Shown here: positions 7,281-15,842 of the stretch, in pieces | Layout of the letters: each line of letters begins with the position of its first letter | How positions within the stretch are numbered: position 1 is the stretch's first letter | Source: Streptomyces sp. 6-11-2 | Lineage (GTDB): Bacteria > Actinomycetota > Actinomycetes > Streptomycetales > Streptomycetaceae | Direction: 5' to 3' | Assembly (NCBI RefSeq): GCF_006540305.1 | Contig: NZ_BJOR01000001.1 | Location: 744,001-808,000, forward strand | DNA length: 64,000 bases | Notes under the pieces: generated by a model | Seen by the model: only the letters and a program-made list of their open reading frames with translations | The model's database searches: none | Told to the model about the DNA's origin: nothing | Translations under genes and position numbers: made by a program

Positions 7281-9041
7281 TCACAGGGAGTACCGGGTCT
7301 CGGCCAGCCGGTACAGCGGCCGCCAGAGGAAGCGGTTGAGGCAGACCACGTAGACGCTCATCACGACCACGCCGGCGATCAGTCGGGGATGGTCGCCCTG
7401 CTCCGTGGCGCGGGCGATGTAGGCGCCCAGGCCGGTGGCGGTGAGCGTGGTGCCGCCGAAGGTGACGACCTCGGCGACGATGGAGGCGTTCCAGGCGCCG
7501 CCGGAGGCGGTGATGCCGCCGGTGACGTAGGAGGGGAAGATGCCGGGGATGATCAGCCGCCGCCAGCGCTGCCGGCCTCTCACCCCGAGGTCGTCCATGG
7601 CCTCGCGCAGGTCGGTGGGGATCGCCATGGCGCCGGCGATGGTGTTGAAGAGGATGTACCACTGGGCGCCGAGCGCCATCAGGAAGATGCCGCCGATGTC
7701 GATGCTCAGGCCGGTCCTGATGAAGAACCACACCGCCAGCGGGAAGAGGAAGTTCGCCGGGAACGAGGCCAGCACCTGCACCACCGGCTGGGCGATCCTC
7801 GTCAGCCTGGGCGAGAAACCGATCTTCACGCCGATCGGCACCCACACCACCGTGGCCACGGCGACCAGGACGGCGACGCGGGCCAGGGTGGCGAGCCCGA
7901 GCAGCAGCGGTTCGCCGAACACGCCCAGGCCTGTGTGGTCGTACAGGTAGAGGCAGAGGTCGACCAGGCCCCAGACGATCAGCCCGCCCGCCACCAGGGC
8001 GAAGGCGACGTCCCCGGCGCGCTGCCTGCCCCGCTGCACCACGAGGGGCCGGTCGTCGGTGCCGAAGACGCGCCCGGCCCTGCTCAGCGCCCGGCCGGCC
8101 GGGCGCAGCAGGCGGCCGGCGAGCCGGGGCCAGTCGGAGCGGCGCAGGAAGTCCAGGACGACCGACCGCTGGACCTCGCCGGCCTCGGACTGCTCGATCT
8201 TGAACTTCTCCGCCCAGGCGGTCAGCGGCCGCCAGAACAAGAAGTTCACCCCGATCACCATGACCGCCATGGTGAGGATGGCGCAGCCGACCTTGGTCAG
8301 GTCGCCGTCGGCGATCGCGGCCCCGGCGTAGGAGCCGACCCCGGGCAGGGCGTAGTCGGTGTGGCCGAGGGTGACCGCCTCGGAGGCGACGAGGAAGAAC
8401 CAGCCGCCGCCGAAGCTCATCATGCCGTTCCAGACCAGGCCGATCATCCCGGCGGGCAGCTCCACCTTCCAGAACCGCATCCACCGGGTGAAGCCGAACG
8501 ACCGTGACAGCTCGTCCAGTTCGCGCGGCAGCGAGGTGAGGGAGTGGTAGAAGCCGAACGTCATGTTCCACGCCTGGGAGGTGAAGATGGCGAAGATCGC
8601 CGCACACTCCAGGCCGAGCATCGAGCCCGGGAACAGGGCGACGAACCCGGTCACCGCCACCGTCAGGAACGCCAGCACCGGCACGGACTGAAGGATGTCC
8701 AGCGCCGGGATCAGGATCCGTTCCAGACGGCGGCTCTTGGCGGCGGCGTAGGCGTAGCCGAAAGTGAAGGCCGTGGACAGGGCCAGGGCGACGAACATGC
8801 GCAGCAGCGAGCGGGCGGCGTCGTAGGGCAGCTGGCCGACACCGGTGTCCACCTGCGCGGACTGGCTGGTGGAGAACGAGAGCGTGATCCCTTTCCCCAC
8901 CCGCAGGGTGACGTACAGCAGTACCACCACCGCGGCGGCGACGACCAGGTCCACCCAGGTCATCCGGGTAAGACCGCCGGCGAACCGAGCGGGGAACGAG
9001 GCCCGCGACCGCGTGGCGGGCGCACTCGTCCGGAACGACAT
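7281..9041 (-). CDS. ABC transporter permease, duplicated BPD-type
   Basis: 586 residues with two fused permease halves, each with about six helices and an EAA-type loop (LPRELDELSRSFGFTRWMRFW in the first, PTDLREAMDDLGVRGRQRWR in the second). This is the duplicated anion-type permease found with ATPases carrying the AAA-associated domain. The ATG at 9041 follows GGAGGTGCCTGTG; upstream open frame translates the polypyrimidine leader and is rejected. Transcribed toward the ATPase with a 61-bp gap. Likely controlled from the operator about 345 bp upstream. The substrate is not deducible from sequence; regulation by an ArsR-type protein hints at a metal or metal complex, which is inference. Confidence 0.87.
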   Translation of the reverse strand: MSFRTSAPATRSRASFPARFAGGLTRMTWVDLVVAAAVVVLLYVTLRVGKGITLSFSTSQSAQVDTGVGQLPYDAARSLLRMFVALALSTAFTFGYAYAAAKSRRLERILIPALDILQSVPVLAFLTVAVTGFVALFPGSMLGLECAAIFAIFTSQAWNMTFGFYHSLTSLPRELDELSRSFGFTRWMRFWKVELPAGMIGLVWNGMMSFGGGWFFLVASEAVTLGHTDYALPGVGSYAGAAIADGDLTKVGCAILTMAVMVIGVNFLFWRPLTAWAEKFKIEQSEAGEVQRSVVLDFLRRSDWPRLAGRLLRPAGRALSRAGRVFGTDDRPLVVQRGRQRAGDVAFALVAGGLIVWGLVDLCLYLYDHTGLGVFGEPLLLGLATLARVAVLVAVATVVWVPIGVKIGFSPRLTRIAQPVVQVLASFPANFLFPLAVWFFIRTGLSIDIGGIFLMALGAQWYILFNTIAGAMAIPTDLREAMDDLGVRGRQRWRRLIIPGIFPSYVTGGITASGGAWNASIVAEVVTFGGTTLTATGLGAYIARATEQGDHPRLIAGVVVMSVYVVCLNRFLWRPLYRLAETRYSL

Positions 9042-9163
9042 CACAGGCACCTCCAACCGCGCTCCGCCCGGACTGCGGCACATGGACGCCCTGGTGGGAG
9101 CGCACCGCGAGGCGGCGGCACTCGCACCAGGGCAGGCATGACAGGGTACGGCGAGAAAGCGGC

Positions 9164-9225
9164 GAAAAGAGAAGAAGGAGAGAAGAGGGGAAGAAGAAGG
9201 AAGAAAGAGAAGAGGAAGAAGAAAG
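9164..9225 (+). other. 62-nt uninterrupted polypurine tract in a transcribed leader
   Basis: Every base from 9164 to 9225 on the plus strand is A or G, mostly GAA and GAAG units. On the strand of the permease operon it is an uninterrupted pyrimidine run in the ~340-nt leader between the operator and the start codon. It is striking in a genome with this composition and could form triplex DNA or an unstructured leader. Confidence 0.9.
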
Positions 9226-9384
9226 CGGACGACCGGGGCGGCGGTCAGAGACTGCCGGAGAGGCCGCTCGGACTGGGTGGGTCGATGTCCACGAGTGCCT
9301 CCGTTCAGCCATGCGGTTCCGTCGGGGAGCACGGGCCTCGCGCACGGCGCGACAGGCGGGTGCCGACAGGTAGTGTGCCGCTTA

Positions 9385-9400
9385 TTGCGTCGATGCGCAA
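9385..9400. promoter_or_regulatory. Operator/promoter of the ABC transporter operon
   Basis: TTGCG-TCGATG-CGCAA, a perfect 5-6-5 inverted repeat, nearly identical to the one over the ArsR start (5403-5418). On the minus strand the TTGCGC arm could serve as a -35 element with CACACT about 17 bp on, so bound repressor would block the polymerase. Confidence 0.65.
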
Positions 9401-9618
9401 ATAGTGCGGTCCTGGCGGATGTCCTCGCCGCACACCCTCGCCGGGCCGGCCATGTCCCCCAGCCGCGAGATCGGCACGGACACCCTGCGCGCTACCGGCT
9501 GGTCGCCAGGATCCTGATCGTCACCAGGATCGTCGAGCGGGCGCTCGGCCACGGGCCCCGTCAACGGCGCCCCCACGGCTCGACCTCGCGCCGCCTCTCG
9601 CTGTCGCATCGGGCCGGT
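9401..9618. other. Gene-free stretch
   Basis: About 220 bp between the ABC promoter region and the 3' end of the next minus-strand gene. No convincing coding, RNA or repeat feature was seen. Confidence 0.5.
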
Positions 9619-10320
9619 TCAGGTGCCGGGCCGCCCCGCGGATGCCCAGGCGGCGTACTCCTGGCGGACGTAGTGGCGGCGACCGGGTCCGAGCGTGATC
9701 GCGTCGGGCTGATGCGGCCCGGCCACCAGGTCGGGTCGGCGGCGATCGTGCCGCAGGAGCTGTTCGGCGGTTTGCGCGGCGGCGCCGACCGGGCCGGGGT
9801 CGGGGCTCTCCAGGGCCATACGGTCCATGAGGGCAGCCCGGCGCAGCAGCCGGGCGCGTTCGGCGACCGCGGCGTCGACCGGCGGGCCGTTGACGGTCCT
9901 GGCCTGGCGGCCGTCGCGCTCGGCCCCGAGGGCAAGCACCTGGTGCATTTCGCGGCGCAGGTCGGGCGCGTTCGCGTACGCCTCGTGCGGGCGCGGGGCG
10001 TCGATGCCCTCGCCGGTGTTCGGGGCGACGCCCTCCCCCGATACACCGCGGCGGGCGCCGCAGCGTGCACACGGCACCGTGTCGTGGTCCAGGTCACCCT
10101 GGTCGAGGGCCGGTGGGTTCGCCGGGGACCGTACGGGCCCCCGGGCCGGCGCCGGACAGTCGTCGACGGGGCACGGCTCGTGGGTCGCGAAGGCCCACTC
10201 GCGGAGGCCCTCGGGTGACCCTGCGCCGCGGCGGCCCCCGGTGACCGGCAGGCGACGCATCGCCTCGGCGCCCGGCCCGGCGAAGGGCGGCGGCTCGCAC
10301 GGGAACTCGGGACCGGTCAT
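9619..10320 (-). CDS. Hypothetical protein with Cys pairs, cotranscribed with an RsbW-like ATPase
   Basis: About 233 residues, no family recognised. The N-terminal half contains HEPCPVDDCP and VPCARCGARRG, spaced like a possible zinc-binding unit. The C-terminal half (RREMHQVLAL through QTAEQLLRHDRR) is predicted helical. The ATG at 10320 overlaps the stop of the upstream ATPase gene (ATGA), so the two are probably translationally coupled. In Streptomyces, RsbW-like ATPases often sit with small orphan genes of unknown role; a partner or regulator function here is inference. Confidence 0.6.
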   Translation of the reverse strand: MTGPEFPCEPPPFAGPGAEAMRRLPVTGGRRGAGSPEGLREWAFATHEPCPVDDCPAPARGPVRSPANPPALDQGDLDHDTVPCARCGARRGVSGEGVAPNTGEGIDAPRPHEAYANAPDLRREMHQVLALGAERDGRQARTVNGPPVDAAVAERARLLRRAALMDRMALESPDPGPVGAAAQTAEQLLRHDRRRPDLVAGPHQPDAITLGPGRRHYVRQEYAAWASAGRPGT

Positions 10321-10745
10321 GCCGAGCACCTCAGGCAGGCGCGGACTTCGCGTCCGCCGCGCGTCTGGTGGACCTCGGTCGACTGGGCGAGGTACTGGAC
10401 GATGCCGGTGCCGCGGCCGTGCTCGTCCGGGGCGATGTCGGGGCGACGGCGCTCCACGGCCGTTCCGGAGTCACTGACCACGATGTGCAGGGCGCCGTGG
10501 TCGAGGACGAGCCGCAGGGTCATGCGCTCGCGGCCGTACCGGGCGGCGTTGGCGGCGAGTTCGTCGACGATGAGAACGGCGGAGTCCCGCTCGCTCTCCG
10601 GGACGCACCAGGTCTCCAGCAGATCGGCCGCGAAGTGACGGGCGGCGGAGACGTGTGCCTCCTGCGCGGGCAGGGCGAGCAGCGCCTCGTGGCGGCAACG
10701 CCGGGAGACCGGTGGGCTCAGGCGGGGGGAATCGGTTACGAACAT
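10317..10745 (-). CDS. RsbW/SpoIIAB-like ATP-binding protein
   Basis: 142 residues with the GHKL ATPase fold of anti-sigma factor kinases. The N box is VDELAANAARYG, followed by HIVVSDSGTAVERRRP (G1 box) and DEHGRGTGIVQYLAQ (G2 box). In RsbW-type proteins this domain binds a sigma factor or phosphorylates an anti-sigma antagonist. Streptomyces encode dozens of orphan copies, and no sigma factor or antagonist lies nearby. The ATG at 10745 is supported by AGAAG upstream; the frame stays open to 10847. Overlaps the downstream gene by four bases. Confidence 0.85.
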   Translation of the reverse strand: MFVTDSPRLSPPVSRRCRHEALLALPAQEAHVSAARHFAADLLETWCVPESERDSAVLIVDELAANAARYGRERMTLRLVLDHGALHIVVSDSGTAVERRRPDIAPDEHGRGTGIVQYLAQSTEVHQTRGGREVRACLRCSA

Positions 10746-11499
10746 GGTCTTCTGACTCTTCTGTGCATGTGCGGAGACCGGAATCCGGAGACCGTCGACG
10801 CGTTCGAGGGGCGGTCGGTGTGCCGGATCCTGCATCGGGGCGTTCACTCAGTTCCACGGCCGGCGCCCGCCGAACGGTTCGAGCGATTCGCGCCTTTCGC
10901 TCCCTGGCCGTTGGGCGACCGGCGACCGGGAGCGTGCACACCCCGACTGCGCACTCACGTGTCAAGTCGACCAAGCACCGGCATCCTTCGCGGGAACTGA
11001 CGGCGAGGGCGACGAAGCGGTGACGCCGGTGGCGGGATCGCGCCCGGAGAAGGTGCGCGACGGAGCCGGCATGGCCGGTCCGGGCCCCGTGGCCTTTCCG
11101 CGGAGCGATCCGGATCGGTCCTTGGGCCACGCTTTCGGGAGCTCCAGGGCATAGAACGATCACTGCTCATATGCATCGCCTCGCCTTGTGACGCACCGCA
11201 CAGAGTGGCGACCCTCCGTAAGCGCCGCCAGGGCCGCGCGCGCCGGAACGCCGGAGGGACGGTCGATCTGCGGCGACCCAAAGAAAGTGTCGCGAAAAGT
11301 GCGTATCGACCGAACCGCACGCCCCCGCCGCCCGTGGAGTCAGACAAAGGCCGACATACGCGACACCTGTCGTCCACACCCCAAGCCGTTCTCGGCTCGG
11401 GGACGGGGAACTGCCCTTTGCCACCCGCGACTTCGCTTCGCTTGCGCGCACTCGGCAGACGCAGTCCCCATCTCAACCTGATCGTGAGGAACGAACAGC
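10746..11499. other. 750-bp region without a gene
   Basis: No convincing gene: frames here show no consistent third-position GC bias. It holds the promoter of the RsbW-like operon (minus) and the leader of the cupredoxin operon (plus). The only clear structure is a hairpin at 11379-11402. Confidence 0.5.
11379..11402 (+). other. Hairpin in the leader of the cupredoxin operon
   Basis: CCCCaAGCCG-TTCT-CGGCTcGGGG: 10-bp arms with one A-C mismatch and a four-base loop. No U-run follows. It lies 97 bp upstream of the lipoprotein start and could act as an attenuator or a 5' stabiliser. Confidence 0.5.
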
Positions 11500-12054
11500 A
11501 TGTACCCGCACCTTCGTACACCAGGCCGGCGATCACGCGCTGCGGCTGGGCTCGCCGTCGCCACCGTCGCCACCGTCGGCGCGCTGGGGCTCCTGAGCGC
11601 ATGCGGCCAGTCGTCGCACTCCTCGTCCCCCCATGCCGGTGCCATCACACCGGGACAGGGTCAGCACCAGACGGCCGGCATGCCCGGCGCCTCCGGACCG
11701 GGACACGCGGCGGGCTCCGCTCCCGGCGCCTCCCCCATGCCCAGCATGACCATGCCCATGAGCCCTCCGAGCACCAGTAAGCCGACCGCGCCGGTGGCCG
11801 GGAACGCCGTGGCGATAAAGAACTTCGCATTCGCCCCGGCCACGCTGAAGGTCAAAGCGGGCACCACGGTGACCTGGACCAACCAGGACACCGACGCCCA
11901 CACCGTCACCAGCACCGGATCGGGCGGCCCGCTGCATTCGGCCGCCCTGGCCACTCACGCCACGTACAGCCACCGGTTCACACAGCCCGGCACCTACCAC
12001 TACCTCTGCACCATCCATCCGTTCATGACCGCCACCGTGGAGGTGACCCGATGA
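11500..12054 (+). CDS. Cupredoxin-domain lipoprotein
   Basis: 184 residues. A lipoprotein signal ends at LLSAC (Cys35). A His/Met/Pro/Gly-rich linker (~36-100, with MPSMTMPM) leads to a plastocyanin-like domain of ~85 residues. The type 1 copper ligands are present: His134 (DAHTV), Cys170, His173 and Met176 (YLCTIHPFM). Predicted role: electron transfer or copper handling at the outer face of the membrane; the Met/His-rich linker may bind extra copper. It opens a three-gene set joined by ATGA overlaps with a phosphoesterase and a membrane protein, suggesting one function. Confidence 0.87.
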   Translation: MYPHLRTPGRRSRAAAGLAVATVATVGALGLLSACGQSSHSSSPHAGAITPGQGQHQTAGMPGASGPGHAAGSAPGASPMPSMTMPMSPPSTSKPTAPVAGNAVAIKNFAFAPATLKVKAGTTVTWTNQDTDAHTVTSTGSGGPLHSAALATHATYSHRFTQPGTYHYLCTIHPFMTATVEVTR

Positions 12055-13064
12055 CCGAGTACCACGACCCTCACCAGGGATCACCGCTCGGTGGCAACGA
12101 ACCGCCCGTACCCGAACACGGCATGTCCCGGCGCCAACTCCTCCGGCACGCGGGGTGGTTCGGCGGGGCCGTGGTGCTGACCGTGGCCGGCGGAGAAGTG
12201 ATCAGTCACATCGCCGACAGCCGCGGCACCGCCGGGACCACCGCCGGAACCGCGGCTGCGGGAGCCGGCACGACGACGAGCGGCGCACTGCGGTTCGTGC
12301 AGGTCTCCGACAGCCACATCGGCTTCCAGGGGCCGGCGAACATGGACGTGGCCGGCTCCTTCTCCGAAGCGATCCGCCAGGTCAACTCACTGGGTTTCCG
12401 GCCCGACTTCGTCATGCACAGCGGCGATCTGACCCACCTGTCCACGTCTTCGCAGTTCGACCAGGTCAGGCAGATGATGACGGGGATGCGGACCGACCGC
12501 GTCTTCACCGTGCCCGGCGAGCACGACTCCATAGGCGACGCAGGACGCGCCTACCGGCGGACCTTCGGCAAGGGCACGCTGGGCGACGGCTGGTACAGCT
12601 TCGACACCCACGGCGTGCACTTCATCGCGCTGGTCAACACCCTGAGCCTGGAGAAGCTCGGTCATCTCGGCAACGAGCAGATCGAGTTCGTCCGCAGGGA
12701 CCTCGCGGGACTGCCGCCGGACACGCCCATCGTGGTCTTCAGCCACATCCCCCTGTTCGCCATGTACCCGCAGTGGGGCTGGAGCACGGACGACGCCTTG
12801 CGCGTCATCGCCCTCCTGCGCCGCTTCTCCTCCGTGACCTGTCTCAACGGGCATGTCCACCAGCTGTTCACCAAGACGGACGGCAACATCACCTTCCACT
12901 CCGCCACCACCACGGCCTATCCGCTGCCCAAGCCCGGCCGGGCCCCCGCCCCGACTCCGCAGGTCGTACCCGCCCGGCAGCTCAAGGACGCACTCGGCAT
13001 CCGCACCGTGGGCTACCGGCAGGGCGACCGGAACCTGGCGATCAAGGACGAGAGGCTGGCATGA
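12051..13064 (+). CDS. Exported metallophosphoesterase
   Basis: 337 residues. A twin-arginine-type signal (SRRQLLRHAGWFGG near residue 26, then a hydrophobic stretch) points to export folded with its metals. The calcineurin-like motifs appear in order: QVSDSHIGF, HSGDLTH, PGEHDS (normally GNHD), VVFSHIPLF and LNGHVHQL, which provide the binuclear metal site. GEHDS replaces the usual Asn with Glu. The substrate is unknown. Its ATG overlaps the cupredoxin stop and its own stop overlaps the next start, so the three proteins are coupled. Confidence 0.85.
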   Translation: MTEYHDPHQGSPLGGNEPPVPEHGMSRRQLLRHAGWFGGAVVLTVAGGEVISHIADSRGTAGTTAGTAAAGAGTTTSGALRFVQVSDSHIGFQGPANMDVAGSFSEAIRQVNSLGFRPDFVMHSGDLTHLSTSSQFDQVRQMMTGMRTDRVFTVPGEHDSIGDAGRAYRRTFGKGTLGDGWYSFDTHGVHFIALVNTLSLEKLGHLGNEQIEFVRRDLAGLPPDTPIVVFSHIPLFAMYPQWGWSTDDALRVIALLRRFSSVTCLNGHVHQLFTKTDGNITFHSATTTAYPLPKPGRAPAPTPQVVPARQLKDALGIRTVGYRQGDRNLAIKDERLA

Positions 13065-13513
13065 CCCTCGGAAGGCTCCTCGCCCCTGCCCTGCGTGTCG
13101 CGATCGCCGCCACGCTCGCCGGGAGCGGATACATCCACGCCCGCCTCTACATCGACGAGTACCGCTTCATCCACGTCGTGGGCCCCCTGTTCCTGCTCCA
13201 GGCGAGCGTCTCCTTCGCGGTCGCCGCGCTGCTGCTGATCGGGATGCCACCGCTGCTCAGGCTCGCCGCCGCGGGTGTGGCGCTGGGCGCCCTCGGCGGC
13301 TTCGCCGCCTCCCGCACCGTGGGCGTCTTCGGATTCACCGAACACGGCCTGCAGCCCGCTCCACAGGCCCTGCTCAGCATCCTGGCCGAAACCGCCACGC
13401 TGCTGCTCCTCGCCATCCGGCAGGCAACCGTGACCAGGCAACACCGCGCTGCCCGGCCTCCGCTCGGGGCACCCGCCTGGGACTGGGGCACTACCCGCAC
13501 ACCGCCCAGGTGA
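13061..13513 (+). CDS. Small membrane protein of the cupredoxin cassette
   Basis: 150 residues with four predicted membrane helices (ALRVAIAATLAGSGYIHARL; GPLFLLQASVSFAVAALLLI; LLRLAAAGVALGALGGFA; LLSILAETATLLLLA). No enzyme motif was seen. Starts in the ATGA shared with the phosphoesterase stop. Likely a membrane partner of the two exported proteins. Confidence 0.75.
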   Translation: MTLGRLLAPALRVAIAATLAGSGYIHARLYIDEYRFIHVVGPLFLLQASVSFAVAALLLIGMPPLLRLAAAGVALGALGGFAASRTVGVFGFTEHGLQPAPQALLSILAETATLLLLAIRQATVTRQHRAARPPLGAPAWDWGTTRTPPR

Positions 13514-13578
13514 CCACCGCGAAGCCGCCCGGAATGCCGAACCCCTGGACGTTCCCGGAACCAAGGAGTATCCACCCC

Positions 13579-13881
13579 ATGCCACCGCAACCGCGCCCCG
13601 CAACCGCCGGGCCGAGTCCACGCCTGCGTGAACTGAGGGATACCGTGCGCGCCGTGCTCGGCCTGGACGACGACACCGCCGTCATCATCCGCCAATTCAC
13701 GTACACCGAACCCGGCCACCCACCGCTGGAAACCGTCGTCAGCGTGCTGCCCATGGACGGCGAGGCCCACCGCTGGACACTCCACCGCCCCGCCGACCGC
13801 ATCACCGAGCGCGACCTTCGGGCCGCCCTGCTCCACCACCGGCCGAACCGACCGGAACCGTGCTGCCGCCCCGCGGTGTGA
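13579..13881 (+). CDS. Conserved-looking hypothetical protein, 100 aa
   Basis: A small soluble protein starting at an ATG preceded by AAGGAGTATCCACCCC. The core (LRELRDTVRAVLGLDDDTAVIIRQ, then VVSVLPMDGEAHRWTLHRP and ITERDLRAALL) looks folded. No family recognised. It follows the cupredoxin cassette after 65 bp and may be the last gene of that unit. A strong terminator follows at 14049. Confidence 0.65.
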   Translation: MPPQPRPATAGPSPRLRELRDTVRAVLGLDDDTAVIIRQFTYTEPGHPPLETVVSVLPMDGEAHRWTLHRPADRITERDLRAALLHHRPNRPEPCCRPAV

Positions 13882-14048
13882 GGTCGGGCGGTGTCACGGC
13901 GGGCAGGAAGGCGGTCGCGGCGAAGTGGCGGCGCTGGACATCCCAGCGGTGGCTGACCGGCCCCAACGCCGTGCCCGGCTTCGCGAACCCGCGCAGACGG
14001 CGGCTCCTCCGCAAGCTCGGGTGCTCCACCGCCCGCGTCACGAGCCTC

Positions 14049-14087
14049 GTCCGAGCCGCCCTCTGCCTGTGTCTGGGCGGCTCGGAC
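14049..14087. terminator. Bidirectional terminator between convergent units
   Basis: Perfect 13-bp inverted repeat GTCCGAGCCGCCC / GGGCGGCTCGGAC with a 13-nt loop, between the plus-strand gene ending at 13881 and the minus-strand ABC genes ending at 14131. No U-tract, as is common for actinobacterial hairpin terminators. Confidence 0.75.
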
Positions 14088-14130
14088 CCAGGTGGGGAAA
14101 GGCTGCGGTCGGGGGCCCCGGGCCCGGGTG

Positions 14131-14865
14131 TCACGCGTCGCGCCGGCGCACCGCCCACCAGCCGGCCAGCAGCGCGGCCGCCGCCCACAGCGCCGTCACC
14201 GCGAGCCCCGTCCAGGGGCCGAGGCCGCCCGCCGCCTCTTGGTGCAGGACCTGCTGTCCGGCCCGGTCCGGCAGATAGCGGGACGCGCCCTCGGCGATGT
14301 CCCCGATCACGAAGGACACGATCAGGATGAACGGGATGAGCAGGCTGAGCACAGCGACGGCGCTGCGCAGCAGCAAGGTGAGTCCCGCCGCGAACAGGGC
14401 CATCAGGGCGAGGTAGATCCCGGCGCCGACGCAGGCCCGCAGCGCCCCCGGCGTGCCGAGGCCGATGGCGTACTCCCCCAGGAACGCCTGGCCCACGAAG
14501 AAGGTGGTGAATCCGGTCGCGAGCCCCACGGCGAGGGCGGCGGCACCCACGACCGCCGTCTTGGCCGCGCAGAGCAGGCCCCGGCGCGGCACGGCCGACA
14601 GGGAGATCCGCAGGGCCCCGCTCGCGTACTCGGACGAGACGGCGGTGGCCCCGAACGCGATGGCGGCGATCTGCGCGAAGTTGATCGCGTAGAAGGCTCC
14701 GAAGAGCAGGTCCTCGCCGCCCATGGCCTCCGCTTGGCCCACGGTGGAGTAGACGAGCAGGGTGATGGCCAGGGTGGCGGCGAAGACCGCGACGAGCGAG
14801 CCGAAGCTCGCCCGGACCGACCGGATCTTGATCCACTCGGAGTGGAGAACGGCGGTGACGGACAT
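14131..14865 (-). CDS. ABC-2 type transporter permease
   Basis: 244 residues with about six membrane helices, beginning MSVTAVLHSEWIKIRSVR, the usual start of ABC-2 exporter permeases that partner a CcmA-type ATPase. The conserved SSEYASGALRISLSAVPRR segment follows the second helix. It lies two bases downstream of the ATPase gene and has its own GGAGGTGTGACC ribosome site. Substrate unknown; such pairs in Streptomyces often export antibiotics or lipids. Confidence 0.85.
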   Translation of the reverse strand: MSVTAVLHSEWIKIRSVRASFGSLVAVFAATLAITLLVYSTVGQAEAMGGEDLLFGAFYAINFAQIAAIAFGATAVSSEYASGALRISLSAVPRRGLLCAAKTAVVGAAALAVGLATGFTTFFVGQAFLGEYAIGLGTPGALRACVGAGIYLALMALFAAGLTLLLRSAVAVLSLLIPFILIVSFVIGDIAEGASRYLPDRAGQQVLHQEAAGGLGPWTGLAVTALWAAAALLAGWWAVRRRDA

Positions 14866-14867
14866 GG

Positions 14868-15809
14868 TCACACCTCCTGCGGGGTGGTCGGGGACGCGGC
14901 GGCCGCGGCGGCGAACTCGGCCTCGCCGGTCGTGAGGGCGAGATAGGCCTGCTCCAGGGAGGCCCGTTCGTCGCTGAGTTCGAGAACCGGGATGCCTTCG
15001 CGGGCGGCGACGGCTCCGACCTGCTCGGCTCTGGCGCCGTCGACCACCAGCGGGCCGCCGTCGCCGTCCGCCACCGTGTATCCCTCGGCCAGCAGCACGG
15101 CCCGCAGCCGGGCGGGCGCGCCGGCACGCACCCGGACGCGCGGGTGGCTGTGCTGTGAGATGAAGTCCTCCATGGGGGTGTCGGCGAGGAGCCGGCCCCG
15201 GCCGAGCACGACGAGATGGTCGGCGAAGGCCGCGGTCTCGTTCATCAGGTGGCTGGAGACCAGGACCGTGCGGCCTTCCCCAGCCAGCCGGCGCAGCAAC
15301 TCGCGGATCCAGACGATCCCTTCCGGGTCGAGGCCGTTGGCGGGTTCGTCCAGCATGAGGACGGGCGGGTCCCCGAGGAGCGCGGCGGCGACGCCGAGGC
15401 GCTGGCGCATGCCGAGGGAGAAGGTGCGGATGCGGCGGCCGGCCACGGAGGCGAGACCGGTCTCCTGGAGCACCTCGTCCACGCGGCGGGCCGGGATGCG
15501 GTTGCTGACGGCGAGGAAGCGCAGCTGGTCGCGGGCGGTACGGGAACCGTGGGCCGCCTGCGCGTCCAGCAGCGCGCCGACGGTGCGCAGGGGCTCGCCC
15601 AGGGCCGCGTACGGGCGGCCGCCCACGGTGGCGGAGCCGGCGGTGGGGCGGTCGAGGCCGAGGACGAGCCGCATGGTGGTGGACTTCCCGGCGCCGTTGG
15701 GGCCGAGGAACCCGGTGACCCGGCCCGGTTCGACGGTGCACGTCAGACGGTCGAGGGCCCGGGTGCCGCCGTACTCCTTGATGAGGCCTCGCACGTGGAT
15801 GCTGTTCAT
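14868..15809 (-). CDS. ABC-2 type transporter ATPase
   Basis: 313 residues. Walker A GPNGAGKST, signature FSLGMRQRLGVAAALLG, Walker B VLMLDEPANGLDPEG and switch VSSHLMNET are intact. A C-terminal ~90-residue domain follows, as in CcmA-type drug exporters. First gene of the exporter operon. It is divergent from a sensor kinase gene across 108 bp with two inverted repeats, so the two-component system next door probably controls it. Confidence 0.88.
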   Translation of the reverse strand: MNSIHVRGLIKEYGGTRALDRLTCTVEPGRVTGFLGPNGAGKSTTMRLVLGLDRPTAGSATVGGRPYAALGEPLRTVGALLDAQAAHGSRTARDQLRFLAVSNRIPARRVDEVLQETGLASVAGRRIRTFSLGMRQRLGVAAALLGDPPVLMLDEPANGLDPEGIVWIRELLRRLAGEGRTVLVSSHLMNETAAFADHLVVLGRGRLLADTPMEDFISQHSHPRVRVRAGAPARLRAVLLAEGYTVADGDGGPLVVDGARAEQVGAVAAREGIPVLELSDERASLEQAYLALTTGEAEFAAAAAASPTTPQEV

Positions 15810-15842
15810 GACCTCAGCGTGGCCGCGCGGGCGGGTGCCTGG

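Noticed and set aside
9042..9332. N-terminal extension of the duplicated permease into the leader
   Set aside because: It translates the polypyrimidine tract into Leu/Ser/Phe/Pro-rich text; the ATG at 9041 has a proper ribosome site and precedes the first helix.
13860..14330. Plus-strand open frame of 156 codons after the cupredoxin cassette
   Set aside because: It crosses the strong hairpin at 14049-14087 and runs antisense into the ABC permease; no folded-protein signature.
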